This document shows, piece after piece, positions 50,113 through 59,654 of a stretch of DNA of 64,000 bases. Origin of the DNA: Acidimicrobiaceae bacterium (GTDB taxonomy: Bacteria > Actinomycetota > Acidimicrobiia > Acidimicrobiales > RAAP-2); the NCBI GenBank assembly GCA_947372925.1, contig CANBVQ010000002.1, positions 1-64,000 of the forward strand, written 5' to 3'. The translations under genes and the position numbers were made by a program. The notes beneath the pieces are model-generated. The model did no database searches, was not told the DNA's origin, and saw nothing but the letters and a program-made list of their open reading frames with translations. Positions within the stretch are counted from its first letter, which is position 1, and every line of letters begins with the position of its first letter.

Positions 50113-50118
50113 TAACTT
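50113..50118 (+). promoter_or_regulatory. Predicted -10 of leaderless cysteine-rich gene
   Basis: TAACTT lies 6 bases before the GTG at 50125, which has no ribosome site. The divergent nfuA has its own TANNNT hexamer at 50082-50077. Confidence 0.45.
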
Positions 50119-50124
50119 GGCATC

Positions 50125-50850
50125 GTGAGTGAAGCACCCCTAAAAGCCCATGAATGGATCAGTTTTGAAGATGCCGACGAGGAGCGCACGTGGGTCTTTG
50201 ACGTCACGTTCCTAGAGAGCAACTGGACCTGCATATTTGGCAACGGATGCCAGGGAGTTCTCACCAGCCCCGCCGAAGAGCTAGTCCAAGGGTGCTGTAG
50301 CCATGGTGCCCACTTTGTTGACAAGCAAGACACCAAGCGTGTCGAGAAGGCCGCCAAGCGCCTCACGGCCGACCAGTGGCAATTTAAGAACAAGGGCAAA
50401 GACGGGATTACTAAGACCGACAAGGATGGCGACACCACCACCAAGCTCGTCAAGGGTGCTTGCATCTTCTTGAACCGACCCGATTTCCACCGTGGTGCCG
50501 GATGCGCCCTTCACGTCTTGTCAATGGACACCGGGGAAAGTTACATTCCGCTGAAGCCCGAGGTCTGCTGGCAACTCCCCTTGCGCCGAGAAGAAGAAGT
50601 GGCTGATAACGGCCACATCACCTCCACCATCATGCAGTGGGACCGCAAGCACTGGGGCGAAGGCGGCGATGAATTCCACTGGTGGTGCACCGAGTCACCT
50701 GACGCCTTCATCGGCAAGAGCCGGGTGGTCGATTCAATGAGTGAAGAAATTATTGCGATGGTCGGTCAAAAGACGTACGACACATTGTTGAACTACTTAG
50801 CGGCACGACACGCAACTCCCGTGCCACACCCGGCTATTCGCCGGCGTTAG
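50125..50850 (+). CDS. YkgJ/DUF3109-like cysteine-rich protein
   Basis: 241 soluble residues with GTG start. The eight main cysteines are C36, C42, C57, C58, C113, C127, C148 and C188. The run GCCSHGA ... GACIF ... GAGCALH ... KPEVCWQLPL follows the pattern of YkgJ and DUF3109 proteins (CC, then C-x-I/L-H, then KP-x-x-C), which are thought to bind zinc or an Fe-S cluster. No catalytic residues are identifiable. It lies next to nfuA, divergent, which would fit an Fe-S link. It overlaps the next convergent gene by 4 bp. Confidence 0.78.
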   Translation: MSEAPLKAHEWISFEDADEERTWVFDVTFLESNWTCIFGNGCQGVLTSPAEELVQGCCSHGAHFVDKQDTKRVEKAAKRLTADQWQFKNKGKDGITKTDKDGDTTTKLVKGACIFLNRPDFHRGAGCALHVLSMDTGESYIPLKPEVCWQLPLRREEEVADNGHITSTIMQWDRKHWGEGGDEFHWWCTESPDAFIGKSRVVDSMSEEIIAMVGQKTYDTLLNYLAARHATPVPHPAIRRR

Positions 50851-51062
50851 TCCTCGGTACGAAGCGGATCTTCGTCGTCGCTGAACTGCGCACGGGGCAA
50901 GCCGCCAAGAATTTCTTCAAAACGGTCTTCTTCCGCACGGCACCACTCAGCGTGCACGTCTTCTGGCTCGGCTCCACACTCGTCACAGGCAACCGCCCGT
51001 GGACCAGTGGTGTGCTTCAATTCGCGTGCTTCGACGAAGCGACGGTGGCGACCCTTTTTCAC
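50847..51062 (-). CDS. Small CxxC protein of unknown function
   Basis: 71 residues from GTG 51062, which has GAGGAG 5 bases upstream. The N terminus is basic (KKGRHRRF), followed by ACDECGAEP and a lone HAEWC, a likely zinc knuckle of the C-x2-C...C/H kind, then an acidic tail. A longer frame to 51164 has no ribosome site. I do not recognise a family. Convergent with the cysteine-rich gene. Confidence 0.6.
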   Translation of the reverse strand: MKKGRHRRFVEARELKHTTGPRAVACDECGAEPEDVHAEWCRAEEDRFEEILGGLPRAQFSDDEDPLRTED

Positions 51063-51163
51063 AACAACTCCTCGCTGGTCCCGCATATGGCAAGACGGAG
51101 ACTGAGGAACAACGAAGTTCCGAACAGGCAGTCTACCGACTCGAGGTGACTTGACTGCGCCCA

Positions 51164-51169
51164 TAGCAT
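51164..51169 (+). promoter_or_regulatory. Predicted -10 of leaderless small gene
   Basis: TAGCAT lies 6 bases before the GTG at 51176; no ribosome site is present. Confidence 0.45.
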
Positions 51170-51175
51170 GGGACC

Positions 51176-51400
51176 GTGGCTGAATCCTTTAATCCCCAAG
51201 ACATGGTCCTTCGATTTCGCGAGCGTGCCGACGCCGTCCAGCGACGGGGCCTGCCGCCAATTGAGGGCGCCGATCGCCAGCGTTTCATAGAGGCGGCGCG
51301 GCTCGACTTCCAGGACTACGCCATGATTGGTGACGCCACCGCCACACTCGAAGATGGCATTTTGCGACTCGAGATCGACCTGCGACCACCGAGCAACTAG
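51176..51400 (+). CDS. Small soluble protein of unknown function
   Basis: 74 residues with a GTG start. No signal peptide or membrane segment; a mixed helix/strand composition with RFIEAARLDFQDYAMIGDA in the middle and a C-terminal strand LRLEIDLRPP. I do not recognise the family. The start architecture (TAGCAT, 6 bases) is the same as that of sure genes in this window, which supports it as a real gene. It ends one base before the lipoprotein stop, convergent. Confidence 0.55.
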   Translation: MAESFNPQDMVLRFRERADAVQRRGLPPIEGADRQRFIEAARLDFQDYAMIGDATATLEDGILRLEIDLRPPSN

Positions 51401-51401
51401 C

Positions 51402-51851
51402 TCAGCGGGGGGTTCCGGTCCGACCAAGGACCCGGTAGAGACGAAGCATCCCGAAATAGAGATCGCCAAAGCCCTGACTAAAATTCTTAAGGGCGGCCGC
51501 CCTCTTGGCGGGGTTGGTCGCCGCTTCGTCACACTGTGTGGTGGCTGTCGCGAGGGTGTCGTACCCCTGGGCCAGGAGTTCGGTGGCCTGCGTGTCAGGA
51601 GTCGGCAGATGATCATTGGCTCCATGGATCTCAAGGTTGAGAACGCTGCAGAGCGTATGGAGATCGGCCTGCGTCGACGATGGTGCACGGAGATACTTCA
51701 CCGTCTTACTGATGTCGGCGTGGAGGGCGTGGTACCCCTTGTCCTGATTCGCTTCATTCATCCACTTGACCGTTAGGGCTTTGGTGGTCGTCGTGCCACA
51801 ACCCGCCAGGACCAGTCCGCAAACAACAATGATCGCTACGGTGCGCTTCAC
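51402..51851 (-). CDS. Predicted lipoprotein
   Basis: 149 residues. The N terminus MKRTVAIIVVCGLVLAGCG is a lipoprotein signal with lipobox LAGC (cysteine at 17). The rest is helical, with three cysteines in the mature part besides or including C68 and C107 by eye. I do not recognise a domain. Its ATG overlaps the tyrS stop (ATGA), so it is translated with tyrS. It is outside the cytoplasmic role of tyrS, so the pairing is probably only transcriptional. Confidence 0.72.
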   Translation of the reverse strand: MKRTVAIIVVCGLVLAGCGTTTTKALTVKWMNEANQDKGYHALHADISKTVKYLRAPSSTQADLHTLCSVLNLEIHGANDHLPTPDTQATELLAQGYDTLATATTQCDEAATNPAKRAAALKNFSQGFGDLYFGMLRLYRVLGRTGTPR

Positions 51852-53122
51852 GCGAGGACGACGAGGTGGGTCTGTCGACGACCACGGCGGAGCACTACGT
51901 AACGATCGTGGAGCACGTCAGAGAAATCAACGGTTTCGCGTTCGGCCTTGAGGTTGTTCAAATAGACCCCGCCCTGATCAATGAAACGTCGAGCCTCGCC
52001 TCGCGACGTCGCCAGGCCGGACTCCACCAAAAGATCGAGCAGTGGTGCGCCCTCCATGATGGCCTGGCGGCTCACCGTCGAAGACGGCGCATCGGCCATT
52101 ACTTGCATCAGCGTTGCTTCATCGAGATCGCGAATCGCTTCGGAAAACAGTGCCCGACCGGCCTGCTCGGCGGCCTGGGCCACCTCACGACTGTGCACGT
52201 ACGCCACGACTTCATTGGCGAGGGTTCGCTGCGCCAATCGCTCGTGCGCCCGCTCCTTGGTCGCCACGTCGAGCTCATTGATTTCATCGTGCGTGAGGAA
52301 GGTGAAGGATTTAAGGAGATGAATGACCAGGCTGTCTTCAGTATTCAAGAAGAACTGGTGCATCGCGAAGGGAGAAGTCATCTCGGGGTCGAGATACATC
52401 GCCCCCGACTCAGACTTACCGAACTTGGTGCCGTCCGACTTCACGAGGAGCGGCGAAGTCACGCCGAAGGCTGAGCCGCCGGCCACCTTGCGAACAAGTT
52501 CGGCGCCCATGGTGATATTGCCCCACTGGTCGGAACCTCCGAGCTGCATGGTGCAACCATGTGCCTGATACAGGTGGAGGAAGTCGTACGCCTGGAGCAG
52601 CATGTAGGAAAACTCAGTGAATGAGATTCCCACGTCGGGCCGATCAAGGCGACTCTTCACGGAGTCCTTGGCAATCATCTGATTCACCGTGAAGTGCTTT
52701 CCGGTATCGCGCAGGAAATCAGTGAGAGAAATAGTGGTTAACCAGTCAGCGTTGTTAAGCAACAGGGCCTGACTCGAACCCGCGGTTGACGAGAAATCCA
52801 GGAACTTTTCTAACTGTCGACGGATACCGGACACATTCTCCTGAAGCTCATCCATGGAGAGCAGCTGACGCTCCGTGGCCTTGTGGCTAGGGTCGCCAAT
52901 GAGCCCCGTTCCCCCACCGGCTAGGGCGATGGGGCGATTTCCCGCGAGCTGGAGTCGGCGCATGCTCGTCAGTTGGAGCAGGTTTCCGAGGTGTAGAGAT
53001 TTTGCGGTGGGATCAAATCCGGCGTAGAGCGTGACGGCTCCAGCATCCAACTGGCCAAAGATGGCCTCATCTGTGAACTGGTGAAGAATGTTGCGAAATT
53101 CCCAGTCTTCCCGAATACCCAT
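51848..53122 (-). CDS. tyrS: Tyrosine--tRNA ligase
   Basis: TyrS charges tRNA-Tyr. 424 residues. The class I motifs are HLGN (in SLHLGNLLQL) and KFGKSESG (the KMSKS region), followed by a C-terminal S4 RNA-binding domain (about 360-420). I use ATG 53122: TACACT stands exactly 6 bases before it, while the open frame begins two codons earlier at a TTG. No T-box leader precedes the gene. Confidence 0.96.
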   Translation of the reverse strand: MGIREDWEFRNILHQFTDEAIFGQLDAGAVTLYAGFDPTAKSLHLGNLLQLTSMRRLQLAGNRPIALAGGGTGLIGDPSHKATERQLLSMDELQENVSGIRRQLEKFLDFSSTAGSSQALLLNNADWLTTISLTDFLRDTGKHFTVNQMIAKDSVKSRLDRPDVGISFTEFSYMLLQAYDFLHLYQAHGCTMQLGGSDQWGNITMGAELVRKVAGGSAFGVTSPLLVKSDGTKFGKSESGAMYLDPEMTSPFAMHQFFLNTEDSLVIHLLKSFTFLTHDEINELDVATKERAHERLAQRTLANEVVAYVHSREVAQAAEQAGRALFSEAIRDLDEATLMQVMADAPSSTVSRQAIMEGAPLLDLLVESGLATSRGEARRFIDQGGVYLNNLKAERETVDFSDVLHDRYVVLRRGRRQTHLVVLA

Positions 53123-53128
53123 AGTCAA

Positions 53129-53134
53129 AGTGTA
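53129..53134 (-). promoter_or_regulatory. Predicted -10 of leaderless tyrS
   Basis: TACACT on the minus strand, 6 bases before the ATG at 53122. No ribosome site lies in the gap. Confidence 0.45.
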
Positions 53135-53152
53135 GAAGACGCCTGTTGAGAA

Positions 53153-53893
53153 TTAGAGCGGAGGTGTCGTCGTCGGCAGGAGATCTTGAACCCAGTGAAT
53201 GATCGTGGGCCACCAGCCCGCGATTTCGCTTACCCCGAGGGCGATCAGAAAGATTCCGCCGATCATTCCGATGAGCTGACCCTTTCGACGCAAGGCACCG
53301 GAAACTCCCGTGGCCCACTCGCTTGCAATGGCCGCCACCACGAACGGCGCACCCAATCCCAAGCAGTAGATGAAGGCCAGGCCCGTCCCCCGCCACGCAG
53401 TCGAAGTACTCGAAGTTGCCGCCAGGCCCATAATCGCACCCAACGTGGGGCCAATACACGGGGTCCAACCAAGAGCGAAGAGCAGCCCCAAGACAAAGGC
53501 GCCAACCAGAGTCGCTCGTGGCAGAAAGTGGCTGCGCCGTTCGCGCTGCAGGAAACCGAGTGGTAGCCATCCGGCAAAAAAGAGGCCGAGCAGGACAGTC
53601 ACACTTCCGAAAATGATCTCCAGGCCACGATGGTGAGATCGCAAGAGCTGACCGAGGCCGCCGAAGAGATATCCGAAGGTAAGAAAGACCACCGTGAAGC
53701 CCAGCACAAAACTGAGCGAGCCGAGCACCGCTCGGCCCCGCGAGGCCTTGGCGCTGCCTTGACCCATCACTCCCCCGAGGAAACCGAGGTATCCCGGAAG
53801 CAGCGGCAGTACGCACGGCGAGAGAAAGGAGACCAGGCCGGCCGCAAAGGCCACCGGGGCCGCCGCAAAGAAACTGCCGGCCAATCCAATCAT
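53153..53893 (-). CDS. ccdA: CcdA-type thiol:disulfide transport membrane protein
   Basis: 246 residues with six hydrophobic segments. The two conserved cysteines are in FLSPCVLPLLPGYL (about residue 27) and GWTPCIGP (about residue 147). CcdA carries reducing power across the membrane for cytochrome c maturation. It overlaps menD by 4 bp. No ccsA/resB-type heme genes are seen in the window. Confidence 0.92.
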   Translation of the reverse strand: MIGLAGSFFAAAPVAFAAGLVSFLSPCVLPLLPGYLGFLGGVMGQGSAKASRGRAVLGSLSFVLGFTVVFLTFGYLFGGLGQLLRSHHRGLEIIFGSVTVLLGLFFAGWLPLGFLQRERRSHFLPRATLVGAFVLGLLFALGWTPCIGPTLGAIMGLAATSSTSTAWRGTGLAFIYCLGLGAPFVVAAIASEWATGVSGALRRKGQLIGMIGGIFLIALGVSEIAGWWPTIIHWVQDLLPTTTPPL

Positions 53894-55551
53894 GCGGGCG
53901 TCACCAATTCATTGGCCACTCGAGCGAGCGAGCGCTCTAGCCAGGCGTGGAACTCAACGTTGGAAACGGGGGCACTCGGAACAGCCTCGATCACTGTGAC
54001 CCCATGGTGACTCCGCGCTGCCGCCAGAGCCGCGCGCAACTCCGCAACCGTCTCGACCACGACCGACGCCAAACCAAAGCCTGTGGCCACCTTTGAAGGC
54101 TGTGGCGTTCGAGGCGTGGTGAAGAGTTGTTCAAACTCCTGAGGATCCAAAATGCTCTTTTGGGGGAGGAAATCGAAGATATGACCACCGTTATTGGCGA
54201 CGACAACGAGGGCAATGGAAGCATCTGGCGGATCGACCAGCGCTGAGGAGTCGTGGAGAAAGGTGAGGTCACCAATCAACCCGATGGCGCCACTGTTGGC
54301 GCCGATACCAAAGAGCGTCGACGTAACGCCATCAATACCGTTTACTCCTCGGTTCGAAAAGACCCTTGAGGTTCGCGCCGGCGCAAACCACTCCACTTCG
54401 CGAACGGGCATCGAGGAACCCAGGAGCAACGGCATCTCGGTTTCGTTGCTCGCGCGAACAACCTCTCGCGCGATGAGCGCTTCGGTGAGCTTGCTCGCTT
54501 CAAGGTCCAAGCCCGCGAAGTTCTCGTGCGCTCGAGTTTCGACAGTTCGCCAGAGCTCGACGTATGCCGCATCGGCGATACCCTCGGGAGCCACGCCCAG
54601 CCCGCTTCCAAAAAGAACGTGAGAGATCACGCGATCAGGATCAGACACGGGTCGACCGGTGTCGAGGCCAATCACCGGAACGCCCCACGTCTTAATGGTG
54701 GCATTGACCACCTTGGAGGCCACGAGTCCCCCAATTCGAACGACCACGTCCGGCTTGGCCAGCTGGGCAAAGCCCTCATTGCGCAGAAGGCCATCAACGT
54801 ATGCAGTTGCGTGCATCGTGGTGACGTCACCCACGACAACCCAATTCATTTGCCGCGCCGCCTCGACATCGCTGGGGGTCACCCCGCTGCCAAAGACGGC
54901 CAAGACGCGTTGACCAGCCACAGTGGGCGTCACTGCGGGGAGCGACTCTGCTTGAGATGACCGTGGCGACAGTGTCGCAACAGCTGGAAGTGGTTGCGCC
55001 TCGCCGACGAGCGGCTCGATGAAGGCTGCATTGAGATGGACGGGACCACCAGGGCCATCGGCACCGCGTGCGGCATTCCAAAGTTCGGTCGCCAGGTCGC
55101 GCCAGCTACTGCTTGCCGAAGGCTGCGCCACCCCCGGGTCGAGTGCTCGACGCACCATTGGTCCGAAGAGATCGTGTTGGGGAATCGTTTGTGGAGCTCC
55201 GACCCCGTGCAGTTCGGGTGGGCGGTCGGCCGTAATAACGATGAGAGGGACGTAGGCCTGATCTGCTTCGGCCACAGCTGCGTGGAGTTCGGCGGCGGCC
55301 GTGCCACTCGTCACCACGACCACTACTGGCAACCGACTCTCGAGTGCGCGACCAATCGCGTAGAAGCCCGCACCGCGTTCGTCCAGGCGAATAGATACCT
55401 GCAGCTCACTTCGTCTCGCCAGCGCGAGCGTCATTGGCGTCGAACGTGAGCCAGGGCAAATAACTACATCGCGCAGACCACAGGCAATCCACTGGTCCAC
55501 CAGCGTGGCGACGTAAGTCGCCTGAGTATCGCTGGGGCTCACTACGCTCAT
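53890..55551 (-). CDS. menD: MenD, SEPHCHC synthase
   Basis: MenD, a thiamine diphosphate enzyme, adds the succinyl semialdehyde unit to isochorismate in menaquinone synthesis. 553 residues from ATG 55551: N-terminal Pyr domain (CPGSRSTPMTLAL, DERGAGFYAIG), central domain, and C-terminal PP domain with GDLTFLHDSSAL and NNGGHIFDFLPQ. The frame can also begin at TTG 55557. The start codons of menD and menH face away from each other only 5 bases apart. Confidence 0.95.
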   Translation of the reverse strand: MSVVSPSDTQATYVATLVDQWIACGLRDVVICPGSRSTPMTLALARRSELQVSIRLDERGAGFYAIGRALESRLPVVVVVTSGTAAAELHAAVAEADQAYVPLIVITADRPPELHGVGAPQTIPQHDLFGPMVRRALDPGVAQPSASSSWRDLATELWNAARGADGPGGPVHLNAAFIEPLVGEAQPLPAVATLSPRSSQAESLPAVTPTVAGQRVLAVFGSGVTPSDVEAARQMNWVVVGDVTTMHATAYVDGLLRNEGFAQLAKPDVVVRIGGLVASKVVNATIKTWGVPVIGLDTGRPVSDPDRVISHVLFGSGLGVAPEGIADAAYVELWRTVETRAHENFAGLDLEASKLTEALIAREVVRASNETEMPLLLGSSMPVREVEWFAPARTSRVFSNRGVNGIDGVTSTLFGIGANSGAIGLIGDLTFLHDSSALVDPPDASIALVVVANNGGHIFDFLPQKSILDPQEFEQLFTTPRTPQPSKVATGFGLASVVVETVAELRAALAAARSHHGVTVIEAVPSAPVSNVEFHAWLERSLARVANELVTPA

Positions 55552-55556
55552 GGACA

Positions 55557-56309
55557 ATGCCTTCCTTACCAGTCGAGTCTCAGGGCTCCGGAGAAACGTT
55601 CCTCTGGCTGCACGGCTTCACGCAGACGAGACGTTCCGCTCGGAACTTCCTCTCCATTGTTGCAGGAAGCCACGCGGTTGTGACCCCCGACCTCCCAGGC
55701 CACGGGGAGGCCAGCGGGATTTCCGGTGACCTTGACGCCACGGCGCAGATGGTTCGAGCTATCTGCCCGCCAGAACCACTTTTCCTTGGGGGTTACTCCA
55801 TGGGCGGAAGAGTTGCACTCCACGTCGCACTTCAAAATCCCGACGCCGTCCGGGCCCTCGTACTTCTCAGTGCCACCCGTGGCATTCCGGCACCGAACGA
55901 TCGAAGAAACCGAATCGCGGACGATGAGCAGCGTGCGCAACGAATCGAGACAGTGGGTGTTGAAATCTTCCTCGATGAATGGCTAGCCGGACCACTGTTT
56001 GAGTCACTCCCCCACGACCCCGAGGAACGGCACTCACGTAGTTCCGATGGTGCCGGTCTGGCCTCATCTCTGCGTAACTGTGGAACGGGAACGCAGCGGT
56101 TCCTGGGGGACGAACTCGCCAAACTCACCATGCCCGTTCTCTTGATTGCGGGCGCCAATGACGAAAAGTTTGCCGGCGAAGCACTTGAAATGGGCTTGAG
56201 TTTTCCTGATGCCCACGTGGCTCTGATCCCCGACGCGGGTCACGCCGCACACCTCGAACAGCCCGAAGCGGTAGCCCGCATCGTTCTGGAATTCCTCGCT
56301 ACCTACTGA
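55557..56309 (+). CDS. menH: MenH-like alpha/beta hydrolase (SHCHC synthase)
   Basis: In menaquinone synthesis MenH removes pyruvate from SEPHCHC. The 250-residue alpha/beta hydrolase has the oxyanion HGFTQT, the nucleophile elbow GGYSMGGRVAL (serine near residue 83), an acid Asp near 207 (AGANDEKF) and histidine near 228 (DAGHAAHLE). Divergent from menD on the opposite strand. Other hydrolase activities cannot be excluded, but its neighbours make MenH likely. Confidence 0.85.
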   Translation: MPSLPVESQGSGETFLWLHGFTQTRRSARNFLSIVAGSHAVVTPDLPGHGEASGISGDLDATAQMVRAICPPEPLFLGGYSMGGRVALHVALQNPDAVRALVLLSATRGIPAPNDRRNRIADDEQRAQRIETVGVEIFLDEWLAGPLFESLPHDPEERHSRSSDGAGLASSLRNCGTGTQRFLGDELAKLTMPVLLIAGANDEKFAGEALEMGLSFPDAHVALIPDAGHAAHLEQPEAVARIVLEFLATY

Positions 56310-57166
56310 GCAAGGAGCACAACCGCGATACCGGCGCCAATCGTGAGTTGGATGTGAGATGTGATCTGCAGTAGTGGCAGCAAGGCGCGCCCTTGGAAGT
56401 TAGTGAAGACCAACCGATGCAATGGGACCAGGTACAGCAGACCGAAGAGAAAACCAAACTTCAAGGCCCCACCCGCACCAAGCGCAACACCGAGCACGCA
56501 CGCTACGTAGAGCCAGGAAGCACGTCGTCGACCCAACCGCGCAGCCAGCGTCTTCTTTCCGGACTCAATGTCCCCGGCCACGTCGCGAAGATTGTTTGAC
56601 TCCAACATCGCACAGGCCATGGAACCGCACATCAGCGCCAGCCACCAAGTCCTCGACGGGACATGCTGGTTTTGAAGGTAGGCCGTACCAACGGTGGCCA
56701 CGAACCCGAAATAGATCATGACGAAAAGTTCACCAAAGCCGAAGTAGCCGTAGGGCTTCGGACCACCGGTGTAGAACCATCCGGCCAGTACGGCGCTGAC
56801 GCCAATCGGAACCAGCCACAACGTGGTGGCAAATGCCAGCATGAGACCCACGAGTGCAGCGAGAAAGAACCACGCGAAGGCCATCGTGCGCACCAAGTTC
56901 TTGTGGACGAGCCCCGAAGCGGTGAGTCGAAAGGGGCCCACGCGATTCTCGTCGGTGCCCTTTACGCCATCAGAGAAATCATTGGCGTAGTTCGTGCCGA
57001 TCTGTAGCGCCAGGGCCACGACCGCAGCACCAAGCGTGCGCGTGGCATTCATCGCCGTCGGCCGTACCGACAGCGCTCCCACGACGACCGGAACAATTGC
57101 GGCCGGGAGGGTTCGCGCTCTCGCTGCGAGCACCCACCGACGCACTGGTCCGGGCGCGGGACTCAC
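56303..57166 (-). CDS. menA: 1,4-dihydroxy-2-naphthoate polyprenyltransferase
   Basis: MenA attaches the isoprenoid chain in the membrane. 287 residues with eight to nine hydrophobic segments. The two metal-binding motifs are [17 protein letters not shown] and [15 protein letters not shown], as in the UbiA family. GTG start 57166 overlaps the menB stop. It overlaps menH by 7 bp at the convergent end. Confidence 0.95.
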   Translation of the reverse strand: MSPAPGPVRRWVLAARARTLPAAIVPVVVGALSVRPTAMNATRTLGAAVVALALQIGTNYANDFSDGVKGTDENRVGPFRLTASGLVHKNLVRTMAFAWFFLAALVGLMLAFATTLWLVPIGVSAVLAGWFYTGGPKPYGYFGFGELFVMIYFGFVATVGTAYLQNQHVPSRTWWLALMCGSMACAMLESNNLRDVAGDIESGKKTLAARLGRRRASWLYVACVLGVALGAGGALKFGFLFGLLYLVPLHRLVFTNFQGRALLPLLQITSHIQLTIGAGIAVVLLAQ

Positions 57167-58056
57167 GGACGCTTGGGGAAACGAGAGAAGTCGGGACGCC
57201 GGTGCTCCACGAAGGCGTTACGACCCTCTTGTCCCTCTTCGGACATGTAGAAGAGCATCGTGGCGTCACCGGCCAGCTGCTGGATACCGGCCAAGCCATC
57301 GTCGGCAGCGTTGAAGCCGGCCTTCAGCATGCGTAGCGCAATGGGTGAGAGTTCCAGCATCTGGCGGCACCACGCCACCGTTTCGCGCTCGAGATCGGCC
57401 AGTGGCACGACCGTGTTGACGAGTCCCCAGTCCAGAGCGGTCGCCGCGTCGTACTGACGGCAGAGGAACCAAACTTCCTTGGCTCGCTTGAGACCAATGG
57501 TTCGAGCCAGTAGTGAAGAACCGTAGCCACCGTCAAAGGAGCCGACCATGGGTCCGGTCTGTCCGAAGCGAGCATTGTCGGCGGCGATCGAGAGGTCGCA
57601 GACCAGATGCAAGATGTGTCCACCACCGATGGCGTAGCCCGCAATACTGGCGATGACCGGCTTGGGCAGGCGGCGAATCTGAATCTGAAGATCCAAGACG
57701 TTGAGTCGTCCTACGCCGTGGCGGGCCACTTCGTCATCACCGATATATCCATCGTTGCCACGAATCTTCTGGTCGCCACCGGAGCAGAAGGCGTCCGGAC
57801 CGGCACCGGTCAAGATGATGGCCCCGACCGAGATGTCATCACGGGCCCGCTCGAATGCGTCGGACAACTCAAAGAGTGTTTGGGGGCGAAAGGCGTTACG
57901 GCGCTCCGGGCGATTGATCGTAATTTTGGCAATGCCTTCGGCGACGTCGTAGAAGATGTCTTCGTACTCCCCGATGCGGTCCCACGCGGGGAGAGGGGCG
58001 TTACGAAATGCTTCGACGGGGTCGACGGGCGAACCCTTAATGACTGTTTCTTCCAT
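57163..58056 (-). CDS. menB: 1,4-dihydroxy-2-naphthoyl-CoA synthase
   Basis: MenB cyclises succinylbenzoyl-CoA. 297 residues from ATG 58056. The crotonase core has [13 protein letters not shown] and [10 protein letters not shown], with EGRNAF at the C-terminal end, a specific MenB combination. TAGCGT stands 7 bases before the ATG; the gap to the sulfatase stop is 21 bases, so a local leaderless promoter is possible. Confidence 0.96.
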   Translation of the reverse strand: MEETVIKGSPVDPVEAFRNAPLPAWDRIGEYEDIFYDVAEGIAKITINRPERRNAFRPQTLFELSDAFERARDDISVGAIILTGAGPDAFCSGGDQKIRGNDGYIGDDEVARHGVGRLNVLDLQIQIRRLPKPVIASIAGYAIGGGHILHLVCDLSIAADNARFGQTGPMVGSFDGGYGSSLLARTIGLKRAKEVWFLCRQYDAATALDWGLVNTVVPLADLERETVAWCRQMLELSPIALRMLKAGFNAADDGLAGIQQLAGDATMLFYMSEEGQEGRNAFVEHRRPDFSRFPKRP

Positions 58057-58063
58057 GGCGACC

Positions 58064-58069
58064 ACGCTA
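58064..58069 (-). promoter_or_regulatory. Possible -10 of leaderless menB
   Basis: TAGCGT on the minus strand, 7 bases before the menB ATG and inside the short gap after the sulfatase gene. Confidence 0.35.
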
Positions 58070-58077
58070 CCGGCGCA

Positions 58078-59652
58078 TCACACTGGCGCGACAAGTACGC
58101 CGTCGTGTTCGCCGACCCCCGGGCGATTCTCGTGCGTATCCAGACGAGCCTGGAGTTCTTCCCGTACGCCCTTGAGTGAAGGGTCACCGAATCGGTTAAT
58201 GCGCTGGAGCGGATCGTCGACGAGACTGTAGAGCTCCCCTTCAGTGCCGTCGTGGGCATATCCGGCCGCGTAACGGGTGTAGAGCCACTCTTCAGTCAGG
58301 ACCGACCGGACGTGAATATCGACACCGAAAAGAGCCGAGTCCCATTCGGTAATAGTTGCGTCCAGATTCCGCGAGTGAGCGTCATCGTTCGAGATTGGCA
58401 GAGCCGGTTCTTCGGCCCACTCCGGCTGCGCGATACCAGCGACGGAAAGGAACGTAGAGGCCAGCGAAACCAGACTCACGGGGGTATCAACTACTGCCGG
58501 GTTGACACCGCTGGACTTGGCGGGCCGCCAAATCAACGGGAGTCGCATGAGCGCGTCCACGTGATAGGGACCCTTGAACAAGAGTCCGAAGTCGCCCTGG
58601 AATTCGCCGTGGTCAGTCGTGAAAATGATGTCCACGTCGTCGCCCCAGCCCCGTTCGTCAATAACGCGCAGAACACGTCCGATGGCCTCATCAATGAGCT
58701 CCACCTCGACGGCATTCAAGGCATTGACTTCACGGATCTGATCTTCCGTCAATGATGCCGGCACCCACTTCGCCGGGGCCTCGTAGTTAGAAACGAGAGT
58801 CCCGTCGTACCACATGCGCCAGTGGCGGGCCTTGTCGTCCAAAATCGCTTCGCGCTTGGTCCGATCTCGTTCGTATCCAACTGGCAGATCTACATCGCGC
58901 CAATTCACGCGATTGATTTCTGACTGTGGTGGATCCCAAGGGTGGTGAGGGTCGGGGAAGCTCATCCAACAGAACCAGTCGTTTTCCGCCTCAAGGGAGT
59001 TCAGCCACGCGATTGTCCGATCGGCCACCCAGTCGGTGTGGTACCACTCCTTGGGAATCACGTTGTGCTTGACCTGCGGGGCATCGGTATCACCACCACC
59101 GGCGGCGTTGACATTCAGTTCGCCGTCGAGGACTTGATAGAAAGCCCCCATCATCTCGGGATGGTGCTCAGCCACCCAACGGGCGTAGTGCAACATGCCG
59201 GCGGCCCCGTGGGTCGCCATCTCGAGATGATCGAATCCACGGTGCACCCCCCGACGACCGTCGTACCAGGGCTGCTCAACGGTAGGCACACCAAGTGACG
59301 AGAGGGAGTTCTCCGTGAACTTACCGAACACGTCCAAGAACGGCTCGAAGTGGGCCTTGCCGATAATCGAAGTCTTGTAGCCCTCGTCGTGAAGGGCGGC
59401 AGCGACGCTCGGTGCATCGACGCGCAGCGGAACACCATTCATCCACGCGCCGTGCTTCGAGGGGAACTGCCCCGTCAACATCGAGGACCGAGATGGCATG
59501 CAGACCACTGAGGCGGGCTGGGCCCGGGTGTAGCGGATGCCTTCGCGGGCGAGCTGGTCGACGACGGGGGTCCGAGAGTAGATACCGCCGTTGACACCAA
59601 TCGTGTCAAACCGCTGCTGGTCAGTGGTGATGAAAAGAATCTTGCGACCCAT
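58078..59652 (-). CDS. Cys-type sulfatase
   Basis: 524 residues of the alkaline-phosphatase/sulfatase superfamily. The N-terminal metal motif is FITTDQQRFD; the formylglycine site is CMPSR in ASVVCMPSRSSML (cysteine near residue 51). TDHGEFQGDFG near 350 supplies metal ligands. It needs a formylglycine-generating enzyme from elsewhere. No signal peptide is seen, so it is cytosolic, which with its length suggests the arylsulfatase/phosphonate monoester hydrolase group. Substrate unknown. It starts two bases after the SRPBCC gene stop and has AAGGA upstream. Confidence 0.88.
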   Translation of the reverse strand: MGRKILFITTDQQRFDTIGVNGGIYSRTPVVDQLAREGIRYTRAQPASVVCMPSRSSMLTGQFPSKHGAWMNGVPLRVDAPSVAAALHDEGYKTSIIGKAHFEPFLDVFGKFTENSLSSLGVPTVEQPWYDGRRGVHRGFDHLEMATHGAAGMLHYARWVAEHHPEMMGAFYQVLDGELNVNAAGGGDTDAPQVKHNVIPKEWYHTDWVADRTIAWLNSLEAENDWFCWMSFPDPHHPWDPPQSEINRVNWRDVDLPVGYERDRTKREAILDDKARHWRMWYDGTLVSNYEAPAKWVPASLTEDQIREVNALNAVEVELIDEAIGRVLRVIDERGWGDDVDIIFTTDHGEFQGDFGLLFKGPYHVDALMRLPLIWRPAKSSGVNPAVVDTPVSLVSLASTFLSVAGIAQPEWAEEPALPISNDDAHSRNLDATITEWDSALFGVDIHVRSVLTEEWLYTRYAAGYAHDGTEGELYSLVDDPLQRINRFGDPSLKGVREELQARLDTHENRPGVGEHDGVLVAPV

Positions 59653-59654
59653 GG

